From CAYYGL01 sp964471235 (GTDB lineage Bacteria; Calditrichota; Calditrichia; RBG-13-44-9; J075), in contig CAYYGL010000022.1 in the NCBI GenBank assembly GCA_964471235.1, forward strand, positions 1-36,702: 36,702 bases of DNA, read 5' to 3'. Shown here piece after piece: positions 15,946-25,737 of the stretch. The notes beneath the pieces were generated by a model. It worked only from the letters and a program-made list of their open reading frames with translations. It was not told the origin of the DNA and did no database searches. Made by a program: the position numbers and the translations under genes. The first letter of the stretch is position 1, and each line of letters opens with the position of its first letter.

Positions 15946-16275
15946 TTAAAATCGCTTTTTGTTTAACAGTACATCGATATTCTTGATTGGGGTTATCTCA
16001 TCTTTTTTCGGTGAGACAAATTTTACCTGCTCCGTTTTACCGCTTAACTCACTGGTAAACTTTTTTTCGACCTTTACCTCATCAAATTTTACCTGTTTGC
16101 GTTTATCCAGGATTTGAACCTGCGGTAACTCGGCACGGGCATTAATTACGCGGGCTTCAATATCGATCACTTCTGGCTGCTGGTTCCGGGGTGCCGGTTG
16201 TTGCTGAGCCTGGAGCATTCCACCCAAGAGAAAAATAAACACCCCTACCAGCCATACAAAATTTCGCTTCATCAT
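15946..16275 (-). CDS. Small secreted protein of the ExbB/TPR operon
   Basis: A 109-aa protein with a clear signal peptide (residues 1-23, ending LQAQ), leaving a mature protein of about 85 residues. The mature part is charged, begins with a Gln/Pro-rich stretch, and has KFDEVKVEKKFTSEL, EQVKFVSPKKDE and a C-terminal NIDVLLNKKRF. No known domain is recognised. It starts with tandem ATG codons after GAGGTAGGA. It lies 7 bp after the 1602-aa TPR gene and 47 bp before exbB, so it is translated together with the machine. It may be a periplasmic adaptor; that is inference from position only. Confidence 0.75.
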   Translation of the reverse strand: MMKRNFVWLVGVFIFLLGGMLQAQQQPAPRNQQPEVIDIEARVINARAELPQVQILDKRKQVKFDEVKVEKKFTSELSGKTEQVKFVSPKKDEITPIKNIDVLLNKKRF

Positions 16276-16282
16276 TCCTACC

Positions 16283-19200
16283 TCACTCGACTATTTTATC
16301 CCGATGAAGCACCATCACTCTTCGGAGCTTCACCGGATCGATGTTTTGTTGACCAATTTGCTGACGAATCTTTTCCAATACATTCGAGACATCTTCCGGC
16401 AGCAACTCTAATCTCATATAAAATCGAAGCCCGTGGCGGGGCGGTCCGTCAGTATCGGTAACCGAAATCGATATCACATTATCCCCTTCCTTGATTGACT
16501 CTGAGAAAGTGGACCAGGGAATTAACTCGGCGTTCTCAAAACCGTTTTCTTCAACCCCAATGATATAGACGTCATTGATATAGAGCCGGTAGCCATCATC
16601 TCCGGCAATCGCGATCCAACCCTCAATCGGCTTTTTGTTAAACGATATCGTTTTCCGAAAATAAGCGGTTAATGTATCCGGTTCCGGTGCTCCGGAAACC
16701 ATCCCCCTGCCGGTATCAGGTTCGGCACCCCCCAGTGTATCCGGAGGATTCACCCCGTTATTCCCCAGAGTATCCGTGGTTATCGAATCAGTCATTGCCC
16801 GATCTTCGATATCCAGGGGATTTACAAACCTCTGGTCTACTGCCCCGTTCGGTAAGTATTGTGCCCAGATAGCCCGGGGGTTAATTTGCAAAGAATCAAA
16901 CAGATGTACTGTCAGACTTTCCGGTATTTGCACGAACAGAGACTGCCCCCAATTTGAGTCATCGGTTTGTTGTAAATTCCAGCCGGGGTAATAAATCGTT
17001 GTGGCTTTCCAGGTGGAATCGCTTTGAACCGCAAATTCTTCCCGAGGTAAATCTTGCAAATAGGTAGCCGGGTCAATTTCTACCAGCCGGGCTAAAATCA
17101 ATTGGGTCCAGATATTTTGAATTTCGAAATCTTTTCCGATTTGATATGCTTTTGCAAAAACATCCTGGGCATGAGAGGCTAATTCAACGCCCTGGTCATC
17201 AAAAAAAGTGCTGCCCAATTGGTAATTTTCATTTTCAGTGCTGTCGAACAGTGCGAGCAGTTCCTCGCTTTTTTGTTCCGCCATCTTGGATAATTTTGTC
17301 ATCAGGTCAGCCGATTCATATCCAAAGTTAAACAGCTTCTCTTCAGTAGTCAACCGGGCATCATTATCGATATGCTGGTCGTGTGCGATTTGAAGCGTGC
17401 TTTTATATTGATCCAGTGCGATATTAGCAAATTGTTTCATGAAGAAGATGATTTGCATCACGTAACTGTCCTGATAATCATAATAATCGTAGCCATCGGC
17501 CGTTCGGGCGGATTCGCCCTGACTGATTAACTTTTCCAGGGTGGCAATTGATGATTGATAATACTTGGAAGCTTCCAGGAATAACTTTCCGTATTCATCT
17601 CCCAGGATGTTTCTGGCTAACAGAACTTTGCGTTTCGACTCTTCTACATAGATGTTATTCAAGCCCAGTTCGGAAGATACCTGAATATTTTTCTGATGGG
17701 CTTCCACAGTAGTCGCTACCTGGGGCGCCACCAATTTCCGGAGCACCTGGTCTTTAAAAACCAGCGCTTTCAGCCCGGTATTCGGATTTTCGACTCGCAA
17801 ATATTCGGTCACAAAATTCGATGCTTTTTCGGCGACTGTAAACTGAATCAGAGAAATTTTTTCTTTAGCCCGGTTTAACCATTTCAAAGCCACCTGGGTG
17901 CTGCTATCCTTCTCCGTTTCTTTTTGAACGACCACGGTGGTATCCGAAGGCGGCGGCGGAACTTCTTCGGTTTTTACCTGGGTGGTGTCTAAAGATACAT
18001 CCAACTTTTCTGCCAGCAGGGGCAAATTTACCAGCACATTCCGATATTCCTCCACTGCCCGATCATAAGCGGGCACGGTGGCACGAAACACCCGGTCTTC
18101 TTCTACCAGGCGCTGTTCGCGGGTTAAATTCTCCGGCAGGGTCTGGTTAGCGATGGAATTGGCAAACTCTTCATAAGCCTCGGCTATCCGGTACATCGCC
18201 TCAAAACTACGAATAGACCCCATTCGGATCACCTGGGTAAAGGCATCTTCCACTTCTTTCAATTTGCGCTGCTTTTCTTCCAACTGAACACGCAGGCGTT
18301 CTTGTGGATATGTCAGATGAATCGCTTTGTATTCATTATACAGAATTTGACCCAATTTATAATTCGCTTCCGCGGCATAATATAAATTGGGGTCCTTCCC
18401 TGCTCGGGCAAACTCGTCACTTTTGCGAATGGCATTTCGGAATTCCATCTTTGCAGAATCGATTTTATCACGTTCAAAATAATAAACACCGCGGTTAAAA
18501 AATGCCTCTACCGTTAACGGATCATTCGGATAGACACGGGCAAATTGTTCATAAATACGGTTTGCTTCGGCAAGGTTATCCAACTTCAGGTAATATTTGG
18601 CATTCTCAAATAACAGGTCTTTCGATTCCACATTTCCGGGATAGGTACGAATATACAAATTGTTGGCGTTAATGGCATCCTGCCAGGCTTCCGCCTTGGC
18701 AAAGAACAAGCTGGCGTTATACAGGGCATTCTCGGCTTCCTGAGTTCCCGGAAAGGTCTTAAATATGCGGATATTCGTGCGCGCTACATTCTCATAATCT
18801 TCCATCTCTTTATAATCAGTGGCAATGTTATTTAACGCAGCGAGCACCTCTTTGGAATCCGGATATTGATTCACCAGGATTTCATAAGTCTCGATTGCTT
18901 TCAGCCACTCTCCGGCTTCTTCAAAATTCCGGGCGCTTTTAAACAATGCCAGATCAACAAAGGTAACATACTCGGCTGCTTCTTCATAAACCCGGCGGTA
19001 TTCCTTTGCCGCCTCCAGGTGATTTCCCTCCTGCTCCAGTTTTTCACCGTTTTTGTAGATGGATTCCCCAATACGGCTTTTGGCAATCTCGATTTGATCC
19101 GGTGGAATATCCACTGATTCCAATATTTTTCGGGCAACAATTTCCGCATCACCATACTGCCCCAGGAAAAAGTAACTATTCATCAAGGAGACTAATCCTA

Positions 19201-21091
19201 TACTCTTTTGCTGGGCTTTGGGAAATTTGGTTACCATGGTTTTGTAATATTTTTTCGCCAAATCATATTGGCGATGGTTGTAATACAGAGCACCGGCAGA
19301 TGCCAAAACGGTGGGGGTCTCCGGATTATTCGGAAATAGTTTGATGAAATTATCGTACGCCTCCGCCAGCATCTTTTCTTCCGGAAGGAGTTCCTGAACC
19401 TGTAATTTTGGAGATACCTTATCTCCCCCCGAAACCGAAGGGTTCTCCACAGCTTTGGCAATTTTTACCAGGGTGTCGGCAACGTTAATAGCATTGATCG
19501 CCGCATCAAACTGATGATCCGTTTCCAGGTAGTCATTACTCACCCGGATATATTCTGTAAACGCTTCCTCGAACCGTTGCAATCGGGTATCCAGCACATA
19601 TCCCAACGCCCAGTTAATTTCATAAGCGTTCTCATCCGTCGGATAATGCGCCAGGTAATCCCGACACAATTCAACAAACTTTTCATAATCAGCTCTTGCC
19701 GATTCCCCATTTTTTTCTTTATTAATGGCAACATTATACAAGTAGGTGATATTGGTTCGGTAAGCTTCTTCGGTTATCCGATATGCCTCATCCAACACGG
19801 CGATCCGATCCGGAATATCTCTTTCCTCTAACTGGGCATACCAGGCAGACTTGGGATTATAATTTTCAAAAAGCAAGCGCCGTTCTTCAAAAGCCCGATC
19901 GTAATCTTCCAGAGCAATAAAGGCATCGGCAACTTTTTTCTGAATCCGGGGAGCATATACATAATCCGGGTACATGTCTAACAATTGATTATATGCATTG
20001 ATAGCATCTTCCCAACGGACGATTTTTGCATAGCGATCTCCCAGGTGTTCCATGATTTGGATACCATAAGATGGTTTCCCTAATTTCTCCAGAAATTTTC
20101 GGGCATTTTCAACGCCATTGTGAGCATACTGAGGATCCACAAACGATGCGGCAATAAACTGCAACGCTTCCGGTTCCACATCCGCTCGAATCATCTCTCC
20201 CTTCGGGTCTACTTCCTTCAAATTTTCAATATCCCGCACCACCGCCAAAAAATAAACAATGGCATCGGTATAATATTCCGGAGTTTCCCCGGCAAGCCGG
20301 TAATAGCTCCATCCCAGCTTATAAAGCGCTTCATCATAACGGGGAGAATCTTTATATTGGAGTACATTCTTATACAATTGAATGGCTTTGTTTAATTTCA
20401 CAATCGTTTGAGGAAGACTGTCACCCGTTTCCGGGTAAAAATAGCTTTCTGCCAGCTTCATATAAGCTTCCGGTGCATAGGAACTTTCCGGAAACTCATC
20501 AATAATGGATTGATAGATTTGCCGGGCAGCCAGCTTTTCATCCATTTCTTCCAGCAAAAACGCTTTGCTGTAATAAGCGTCATCTACCAGGTCCGACTCG
20601 GGAAAGTTTTTGATAATCAAATCATATATCGCAATAGCCTTTTCATAATTCTTATGGGGAATTGCCGGTTCTACCGGGGGAGTCTTCAATTTTCCCTGAT
20701 CGTAGGCTTCCAATTGTTTTTCATATTCATCATACTGTGCTTCATATTGATCAAAGAGTCGATCGAATTCATCATTTGCTTCTTCGATATAATATTCCGC
20801 TACCCGAATTAAAATTTTATCCTGATTGGCATTTTCTTCCCGGGTTTTCCCCAAGAATTCCTGGGTAACCTCTACTCCCCGTTCGGTTATCTTTTCCTGA
20901 GTTTTTAATAATCGTTGCCGCTCATTGGCTAAAACTTTCCGGAGTTCAACCAGATCTTGCACGGAAAATGCCGCCAGGCTCGAGTCTGACAGCAATGCCT
21001 CCTGAGCATACATAAATTTACTGCCTGGCACAATTAGCACAATCAATAAAACAAACGTCAGGCGAATGTAAAACCCCACATTTTCCTTCAT
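16283..21091 (-). CDS. Giant periplasmic TPR protein with C-terminal galactose-binding-like domain
   Basis: A 1602-aa exported protein. Residues 1-30 are a signal peptide (hydrophobic VLLIVLIVPG, then YAQEA). From about 110 to 1130 there are many TPR-like helical repeats of the YbgF/BamD style (A...Y..L....P.S....A), covering most of the length. Residues about 1140-1360 are long helices. Residues about 1370-1590 look like a jelly-roll carbohydrate-binding fold, with W...DDSNWG early and FRKTISF, GWIAIAGDDGYRLYINDV and HGLRFYMRLEL later. It is split by a Pro/Asp/Thr/Gly-rich linker at about 1470-1510. The ATG at 21091 has GGAAGA upstream; an in-frame ATG ten codons earlier is less likely. Probably a periplasmic scaffold for the ExbBD machine. 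Confidence 0.87.
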   Translation of the reverse strand: MKENVGFYIRLTFVLLIVLIVPGSKFMYAQEALLSDSSLAAFSVQDLVELRKVLANERQRLLKTQEKITERGVEVTQEFLGKTREENANQDKILIRVAEYYIEEANDEFDRLFDQYEAQYDEYEKQLEAYDQGKLKTPPVEPAIPHKNYEKAIAIYDLIIKNFPESDLVDDAYYSKAFLLEEMDEKLAARQIYQSIIDEFPESSYAPEAYMKLAESYFYPETGDSLPQTIVKLNKAIQLYKNVLQYKDSPRYDEALYKLGWSYYRLAGETPEYYTDAIVYFLAVVRDIENLKEVDPKGEMIRADVEPEALQFIAASFVDPQYAHNGVENARKFLEKLGKPSYGIQIMEHLGDRYAKIVRWEDAINAYNQLLDMYPDYVYAPRIQKKVADAFIALEDYDRAFEERRLLFENYNPKSAWYAQLEERDIPDRIAVLDEAYRITEEAYRTNITYLYNVAINKEKNGESARADYEKFVELCRDYLAHYPTDENAYEINWALGYVLDTRLQRFEEAFTEYIRVSNDYLETDHQFDAAINAINVADTLVKIAKAVENPSVSGGDKVSPKLQVQELLPEEKMLAEAYDNFIKLFPNNPETPTVLASAGALYYNHRQYDLAKKYYKTMVTKFPKAQQKSIGLVSLMNSYFFLGQYGDAEIVARKILESVDIPPDQIEIAKSRIGESIYKNGEKLEQEGNHLEAAKEYRRVYEEAAEYVTFVDLALFKSARNFEEAGEWLKAIETYEILVNQYPDSKEVLAALNNIATDYKEMEDYENVARTNIRIFKTFPGTQEAENALYNASLFFAKAEAWQDAINANNLYIRTYPGNVESKDLLFENAKYYLKLDNLAEANRIYEQFARVYPNDPLTVEAFFNRGVYYFERDKIDSAKMEFRNAIRKSDEFARAGKDPNLYYAAEANYKLGQILYNEYKAIHLTYPQERLRVQLEEKQRKLKEVEDAFTQVIRMGSIRSFEAMYRIAEAYEEFANSIANQTLPENLTREQRLVEEDRVFRATVPAYDRAVEEYRNVLVNLPLLAEKLDVSLDTTQVKTEEVPPPPSDTTVVVQKETEKDSSTQVALKWLNRAKEKISLIQFTVAEKASNFVTEYLRVENPNTGLKALVFKDQVLRKLVAPQVATTVEAHQKNIQVSSELGLNNIYVEESKRKVLLARNILGDEYGKLFLEASKYYQSSIATLEKLISQGESARTADGYDYYDYQDSYVMQIIFFMKQFANIALDQYKSTLQIAHDQHIDNDARLTTEEKLFNFGYESADLMTKLSKMAEQKSEELLALFDSTENENYQLGSTFFDDQGVELASHAQDVFAKAYQIGKDFEIQNIWTQLILARLVEIDPATYLQDLPREEFAVQSDSTWKATTIYYPGWNLQQTDDSNWGQSLFVQIPESLTVHLFDSLQINPRAIWAQYLPNGAVDQRFVNPLDIEDRAMTDSITTDTLGNNGVNPPDTLGGAEPDTGRGMVSGAPEPDTLTAYFRKTISFNKKPIEGWIAIAGDDGYRLYINDVYIIGVEENGFENAELIPWSTFSESIKEGDNVISISVTDTDGPPRHGLRFYMRLELLPEDVSNVLEKIRQQIGQQNIDPVKLRRVMVLHRDKIVE

Positions 21092-21190
21092 TATGATTCT
21101 TCCAGGATTTAATCGTGTCATAAAACTCGTGGTAATTATTCAGATTTTATTCCGATGGTCGGGTGATCTTATGAACAAACACCCGGGCGA

Positions 21191-23779
21191 TCATTGTTGT
21201 TCGTCACGTTCGGAAGTTCGGGTATCAAAATAAGACTCCCGAAACGCCCGTTCCCGTTCGGCACGTAAACGAGCACGTTCTTCCATTCGCGCCTTCATGG
21301 TCATAAATCGAATTTCGGCTTCAATTTTCTTTATTTTATCCTCAATTACCTGCTTTCGCTGATTCAATTGTGTATTTACCCTACTTAACAATTCCCCGGT
21401 TTCGACCAATTTTTCATTGGTTTTTTGTTTCTGCTCAAAATACACATTGATGATACCGAATGCCCCTAAATCGCCCCATTTATTAAAATCCGGGTAAGGA
21501 TTTTCGTCGACATTTATCTGATAAGTGGCTGCTAACAATTGGTCATAGCGACGTTTCAAATTTTCCAGTCGTTTTTCCTTCTCTTCCAGTTTCGCCAGCA
21601 GCAAAAAATTTCTCTTATTCCGGGCTTGACTTTTTTCAGATTCGACGGTTTGAACCAATTCATTAATCCTAGTTATCTCATTCTTCATCTCATTCCGACC
21701 GGCATAAATCTGCTGCGCCCGGGACTCTTCATCCACGATATATTTACTCACCGGGTAATCATCAAAGAGGTTTATCTCACTTGCCCGGTTGATCAATTCC
21801 GGCGGAAAAGTTTCTAAAACAGCACCCAGTCGAAATTGGAGGCTGTCAATCTTCGCTACCGCTTTTTTATTGCCGGTTTCTTCGGCTTTCAAACGAAATC
21901 TATTCAGCTCTTTCAATTGTTTGATAATGCCGTTTATCTCCCGGTAAACTGCTAACCCGGCTCCACTGCTCTCCGATAAATCCAGTGATTCGATACGGCT
22001 CTGCAACTTTTCCACTAAATCATTCGCTTTTTTAAAAACAGATGAGTTTTTCGATTTCAGTGCCTGTTCCCGGGTGGTTAGCGCTTCCCGATAGAGTTTC
22101 TCCAGTTTTTGACGCTCATGGGAATATTTTTCAATCTCCCCTTTCTTCACTTTGGTCTGATAGACATCCCGGTAAAGCTTTAACGCCTCGTTGGGTTCTT
22201 CCACTAATTGGTTGATATACGCCAACAAACTGGTGGCTTCCATCCGGTACGGTGAGGCATAGTATTCATCAACCAGGCGCTGGGCATACATGGCAGAGCG
22301 GGTAAAATCATGAACTTCCTGTAACGGCTTACTCCGTTCCAGTTCCAGGTACGACCAGGCAAGCGCATTCAAAACTTTGTCGTAGCGGCTAAATGTCTCT
22401 GGTATTAATTCCAGATAGTGAATGGCTTTTCCATAATTTCCCTGTTCATATTCCAAAATGGCTAACTTATATAAAGAACGGGAATGAATATCCTGCGGAA
22501 CCTTCTGGTCGGTAAGAATATCCGAGTAGGTCTGGATTGCTTCCTGATACAATTGATTTTCCGTATAGGCATTCCCGATATAATAGCGCGCCAGGTAATA
22601 ATAAGGATGTCCGGCGGGGATATTTTGAAATAAATCAACAGTTCGATCATAATTCCCCAGTTGATAATGGGAGAGCGCTGTGATAAAGATGGCATCCATA
22701 TAACCGGATTCGGTAGTTGAGGCAATGTTTAGATAGAGATCGGCGTACTCCACCACTTTGTGGTAATCTTCCAAATCATAATTAACCTGGATTAAGCGTT
22801 GGTATGCCCGGGGCAGGTATGTGGTACTGGGATATTGCTCGATTAATGCCTGGTATCGTTCCCGGGCATGTAACAATTCATTCAACCCATAAAAGCATTC
22901 TGCATCATAAAAATAGAGATCATCCAAATTCTTAAGTCCCCAGGGCTCATAAGTTGTTATCAAATCGGATAACAAACGCTCGGCAACGTCATAATCCCCC
23001 AGGTTAAAATAAGTATACGCTAATTTTAGCTCGTCATTAAACATGCGCAATATTTCTTCCAGACCACTGGATTTGAGCAGATTGGTACGTGCCATCTCCA
23101 CATCGGCAAGGCGCAATTCATATTTCACCAGGTCGGTTTTTTTCCATTCCACAAACAAATCGTAAATTGTAGGGGGATTGACATTCTCCGGCACTCCCTC
23201 CGCGGGAATTTCACCAAATGCATTTAGCAATTTTTCCTTAGAATGTTGAATTTGGCGGCTTAAATCGCCCGGGCTCTGAGTGCGGTCCAGTTTAATCATC
23301 TCTTCGGAGACGTAAAGCATCTGCAAAGCGTCTTCGAATACTTTTTTCTTCTTAAAATCAACGATTCCACTTTCCAGGGTGTAATGAATGCGGGCTTCCA
23401 GGTCTTTAACAAAAGTATCCAGATCACGAATACCGGCGTTTCTCAGGCGGATTTTCACTTGCTGAATATTCTGGAGCATCCCGTGCAATTCCTGAAAATA
23501 CTTTTGCCGGGCTTCCTTGGGATTTTGCAATCGCCGCGCTACTTCCCGATTAATTAAGTGCATTAGATCAATCAAGAATTTCTCTTCCGGAATTCTCTTC
23601 TCACCATATTGCAAATAGAGATCGTAAACATAATCCACGATCGCAGCCCGTAGCTCCAATTCATTGGCATACTTTATCACATTTTTCAGTTCTGTCGTAT
23701 CAGTGGGAGGGGGAGTATTTGCATAAATAGTGGAGAACATAACGAAGAGAAGAGCCGTACAAAGTAAAAAACGCCTCAT
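21191..23779 (-). CDS. Large periplasmic TPR protein
   Basis: An 862-aa exported protein. Residues 1-20 are a signal peptide (MRRFLLCTALLFVMFS). Residues about 25-235 are mostly helical, and about 235-560 are TPR-like repeats (for example YTYFNLGDYDVAERLLSDLI, HYQLGNYDRTVDLFQNIPAG and LEYEQGNYGKAIHYLELIP). The C-terminal third is long coiled coil, ending in an Arg/Glu-rich stretch (RARLRAERERAFRE). A GTG two codons upstream (23785) is an alternative start; the ATG has better spacing from TGGAA. It begins 54 bp after the atpC stop, and no terminator separates the two. With the next, even larger TPR gene it opens the block that ends with ExbB, ExbD and AgmX-type proteins, so a scaffold role in the envelope is likely. 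Confidence 0.85.
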   Translation of the reverse strand: MRRFLLCTALLFVMFSTIYANTPPPTDTTELKNVIKYANELELRAAIVDYVYDLYLQYGEKRIPEEKFLIDLMHLINREVARRLQNPKEARQKYFQELHGMLQNIQQVKIRLRNAGIRDLDTFVKDLEARIHYTLESGIVDFKKKKVFEDALQMLYVSEEMIKLDRTQSPGDLSRQIQHSKEKLLNAFGEIPAEGVPENVNPPTIYDLFVEWKKTDLVKYELRLADVEMARTNLLKSSGLEEILRMFNDELKLAYTYFNLGDYDVAERLLSDLITTYEPWGLKNLDDLYFYDAECFYGLNELLHARERYQALIEQYPSTTYLPRAYQRLIQVNYDLEDYHKVVEYADLYLNIASTTESGYMDAIFITALSHYQLGNYDRTVDLFQNIPAGHPYYYLARYYIGNAYTENQLYQEAIQTYSDILTDQKVPQDIHSRSLYKLAILEYEQGNYGKAIHYLELIPETFSRYDKVLNALAWSYLELERSKPLQEVHDFTRSAMYAQRLVDEYYASPYRMEATSLLAYINQLVEEPNEALKLYRDVYQTKVKKGEIEKYSHERQKLEKLYREALTTREQALKSKNSSVFKKANDLVEKLQSRIESLDLSESSGAGLAVYREINGIIKQLKELNRFRLKAEETGNKKAVAKIDSLQFRLGAVLETFPPELINRASEINLFDDYPVSKYIVDEESRAQQIYAGRNEMKNEITRINELVQTVESEKSQARNKRNFLLLAKLEEKEKRLENLKRRYDQLLAATYQINVDENPYPDFNKWGDLGAFGIINVYFEQKQKTNEKLVETGELLSRVNTQLNQRKQVIEDKIKKIEAEIRFMTMKARMEERARLRAERERAFRESYFDTRTSERDEQQ

Positions 23780-23833
23780 GATCACATTCCACTATTTAAA
23801 TGAAAGGTTGATAAGTTAGTGAATAACGAACTG

Positions 23834-24253
23834 CTATACAGAGACGGTTACTTTTTCGGCTACTTTGATTCGATTTAGCGCCCGGGCTAAGGCTGCCTGG
23901 GCGCGGGGAATATCAATCGAAGTATCCGGATGTTGAAGACGTTCTTCGGCTCTTGCTTTTGCCTGAAGCGCTCGCTCCACATCAATTTCTTCTGCGGCTT
24001 CCGCACTTTCCAACAATAGCAACACCTTATTATTGACGACTTCTAAAAAACCCCCGCTCTCTGCATATAAAACGGTCTTATCCGGAGTTTCTACCTTTAT
24101 TTCGCCTATCGCTAACTCACTGATAAATGCTGTATGGTCCGGCAAAATTTGAAAATCTCCTAAAACCCCGGGCGCTGCACAACTCAACGCTTTTTCAATC
24201 ACATGTTGTCTTACTGGAGTTACTATCTCTACATTTAAAAATTTCTGTGCCAT
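23834..24253 (-). CDS. atpC: ATP synthase F1 epsilon subunit
   Basis: A 139-aa subunit of the central stalk. The N-terminal beta-sandwich (about 1-88) has the family pattern VEIVTPVRQ...GVLGDFQILPDHTAFISEL...GFLEV.NNKV. The C-terminal two-helix domain (about 90-139) has the ERALQAKARAEERL and AQAALARALNRIKV repeats. That domain can rise into F1 and inhibit ATP hydrolysis. It is the last gene of the atpBEFHAGDC set, 86 bp after atpD; the AT-rich gap holds no evident hairpin. Confidence 0.96.
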   Translation of the reverse strand: MAQKFLNVEIVTPVRQHVIEKALSCAAPGVLGDFQILPDHTAFISELAIGEIKVETPDKTVLYAESGGFLEVVNNKVLLLLESAEAAEEIDVERALQAKARAEERLQHPDTSIDIPRAQAALARALNRIKVAEKVTVSV

Positions 24254-24339
24254 AATAATAACACTATAATCGAGTTTCGCTTATTGAACTTTAACGAATT
24301 TTATACATTTTTTATAAATTTTTCAAATCCGACTGCTGC

Positions 24340-25737
24340 TTACTGTTCCTGCATCTTCCGGGCATTTTCTACCGCTTCATCAATTGTACCCACCATGTAA
24401 AATGCCTGTTCGGGCAAATCGTCATATTCACCCTCAATGATGCCTTTAAATCCACGGATGGTTTCCTTAAGCGGCACATATTTGCCCGGGGTGCCGGTAA
24501 ACGCTTCCGCAACGAAAAAGGGCTGAGAAAGGAACCGTTGAATTTTGCGTGCCCGTTGAACAATTAATTTGTCTTCGTCTGAGAGCTCATCCATCCCTAA
24601 GATAGCAATAATATCTTGCAAATCTTTATATTTTTGTAAAATTTGTTGCACGGTCTTGGCAGTATAGTAATGTTCCTCTCCAACAATTTTCGGATCCAAT
24701 ATCCGGGAAGTGGAATCCAACGGGTCTACCGCCGGATAGATACCCATTTCCGAAATTTGCCGGGAAAGCACGGTTGTGGCATCTAAGTGGGAAAACGCCG
24801 TGGCCGGCGCCGGGTCGGTCAGGTCGTCTGCCGGCACATAGATTGCCTGCACCGAGGTAATAGAACCTTTTTGAGTAGAGGTGATCCGTTCCTGCAATTC
24901 TCCCATCTCCGTAGAAAGCGTGGGTTGATACCCCACTGCCGAGGGCATTCTGCCTAACAAAGCCGATACTTCCGATCCTGCCTGGGTAAACCGGAAGATG
25001 TTATCAATAAACAGGAGCACGTCTTTTCCTTCCTGATCGCGGAAGTATTCTGCCAGGGTCAGCCCGGTTAAGCCCACCCGTTGCCGTGCTCCGGGCGGCT
25101 CATTCATTTGACCGAACACCAGAGCCGTTTTTTCCAGAACCCCGCTTTCCTTCATTTCATTCCACAGGTCGTTTCCTTCACGGGTTCGCTCTCCGACCCC
25201 GGCAAACACCGAATAGCCGCCGTGCTCCGTGGCAATGTTATGGATTAATTCCATAATCAGCACGGTTTTACCCACCCCGGCACCGCCAAAAAGACCGGTT
25301 TTCCCGCCTTTGGAATACGGTTCTAACAAATCGATTACTTTAATTCCGGTTTCCAGGATTTCAGTCTCAGTGCTCAGGTCTACAAACGCAGGAGCAGGGC
25401 GATGAATCGGTAATTTCCCCGGCGTATTGATGGGACCCAATTCATCAATCGGTTCTCCCACCACATTAATCAACCTGCCCAATACCTGGGGACCGGCCGG
25501 CACCGCAATCGGCTGCCCGGTGTCAATTACTTCCGTACCACGCACCAAGCCATCGGTACTGTCCATCGCCACGGAACGAACCATATTCTCACCCAGATGC
25601 TGCTGGACTTCCAGCACCAGTGTCGGACTACCCTCGCGTTCAATTTGCAATGCGGTATAAATAGCCGGCAGTTGCCCCTCCGGAAATTGCACATCAACCA
25701 CCGGACCAATGATCTGTTTCACGATACCCTTTGTCAT
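24340..25737 (-). CDS. atpD: ATP synthase F1 beta subunit
   Basis: The 465-aa catalytic subunit. P-loop GGAGVGKT lies at residues 151-158. The catalytic GERTREG, Walker B LLFIDNIFRFTQAGSEVSALLGRMPSAVGYQPTL region (read in parts), and the DELSDEDK segment in the C-terminal domain that touches gamma are all intact. The frame is open three codons further to a TTG. The ATG at 25737 gives the usual MTKGIVKQIIGPVVDV start and has a purine-rich AAGGAAGG region upstream. An unusual 228-bp spacer separates it from atpG. Confidence 0.98.
   Translation of the reverse strand: MTKGIVKQIIGPVVDVQFPEGQLPAIYTALQIEREGSPTLVLEVQQHLGENMVRSVAMDSTDGLVRGTEVIDTGQPIAVPAGPQVLGRLINVVGEPIDELGPINTPGKLPIHRPAPAFVDLSTETEILETGIKVIDLLEPYSKGGKTGLFGGAGVGKTVLIMELIHNIATEHGGYSVFAGVGERTREGNDLWNEMKESGVLEKTALVFGQMNEPPGARQRVGLTGLTLAEYFRDQEGKDVLLFIDNIFRFTQAGSEVSALLGRMPSAVGYQPTLSTEMGELQERITSTQKGSITSVQAIYVPADDLTDPAPATAFSHLDATTVLSRQISEMGIYPAVDPLDSTSRILDPKIVGEEHYYTAKTVQQILQKYKDLQDIIAILGMDELSDEDKLIVQRARKIQRFLSQPFFVAEAFTGTPGKYVPLKETIRGFKGIIEGEYDDLPEQAFYMVGTIDEAVENARKMQEQ

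Noticed and set aside
21160..21185. Hairpin CGGGTG/CACCCG between the two giant TPR genes
   Set aside because: Fourteen-base loop and no U-tract on either strand, so not a convincing terminator; it could at most be an RNA processing site.
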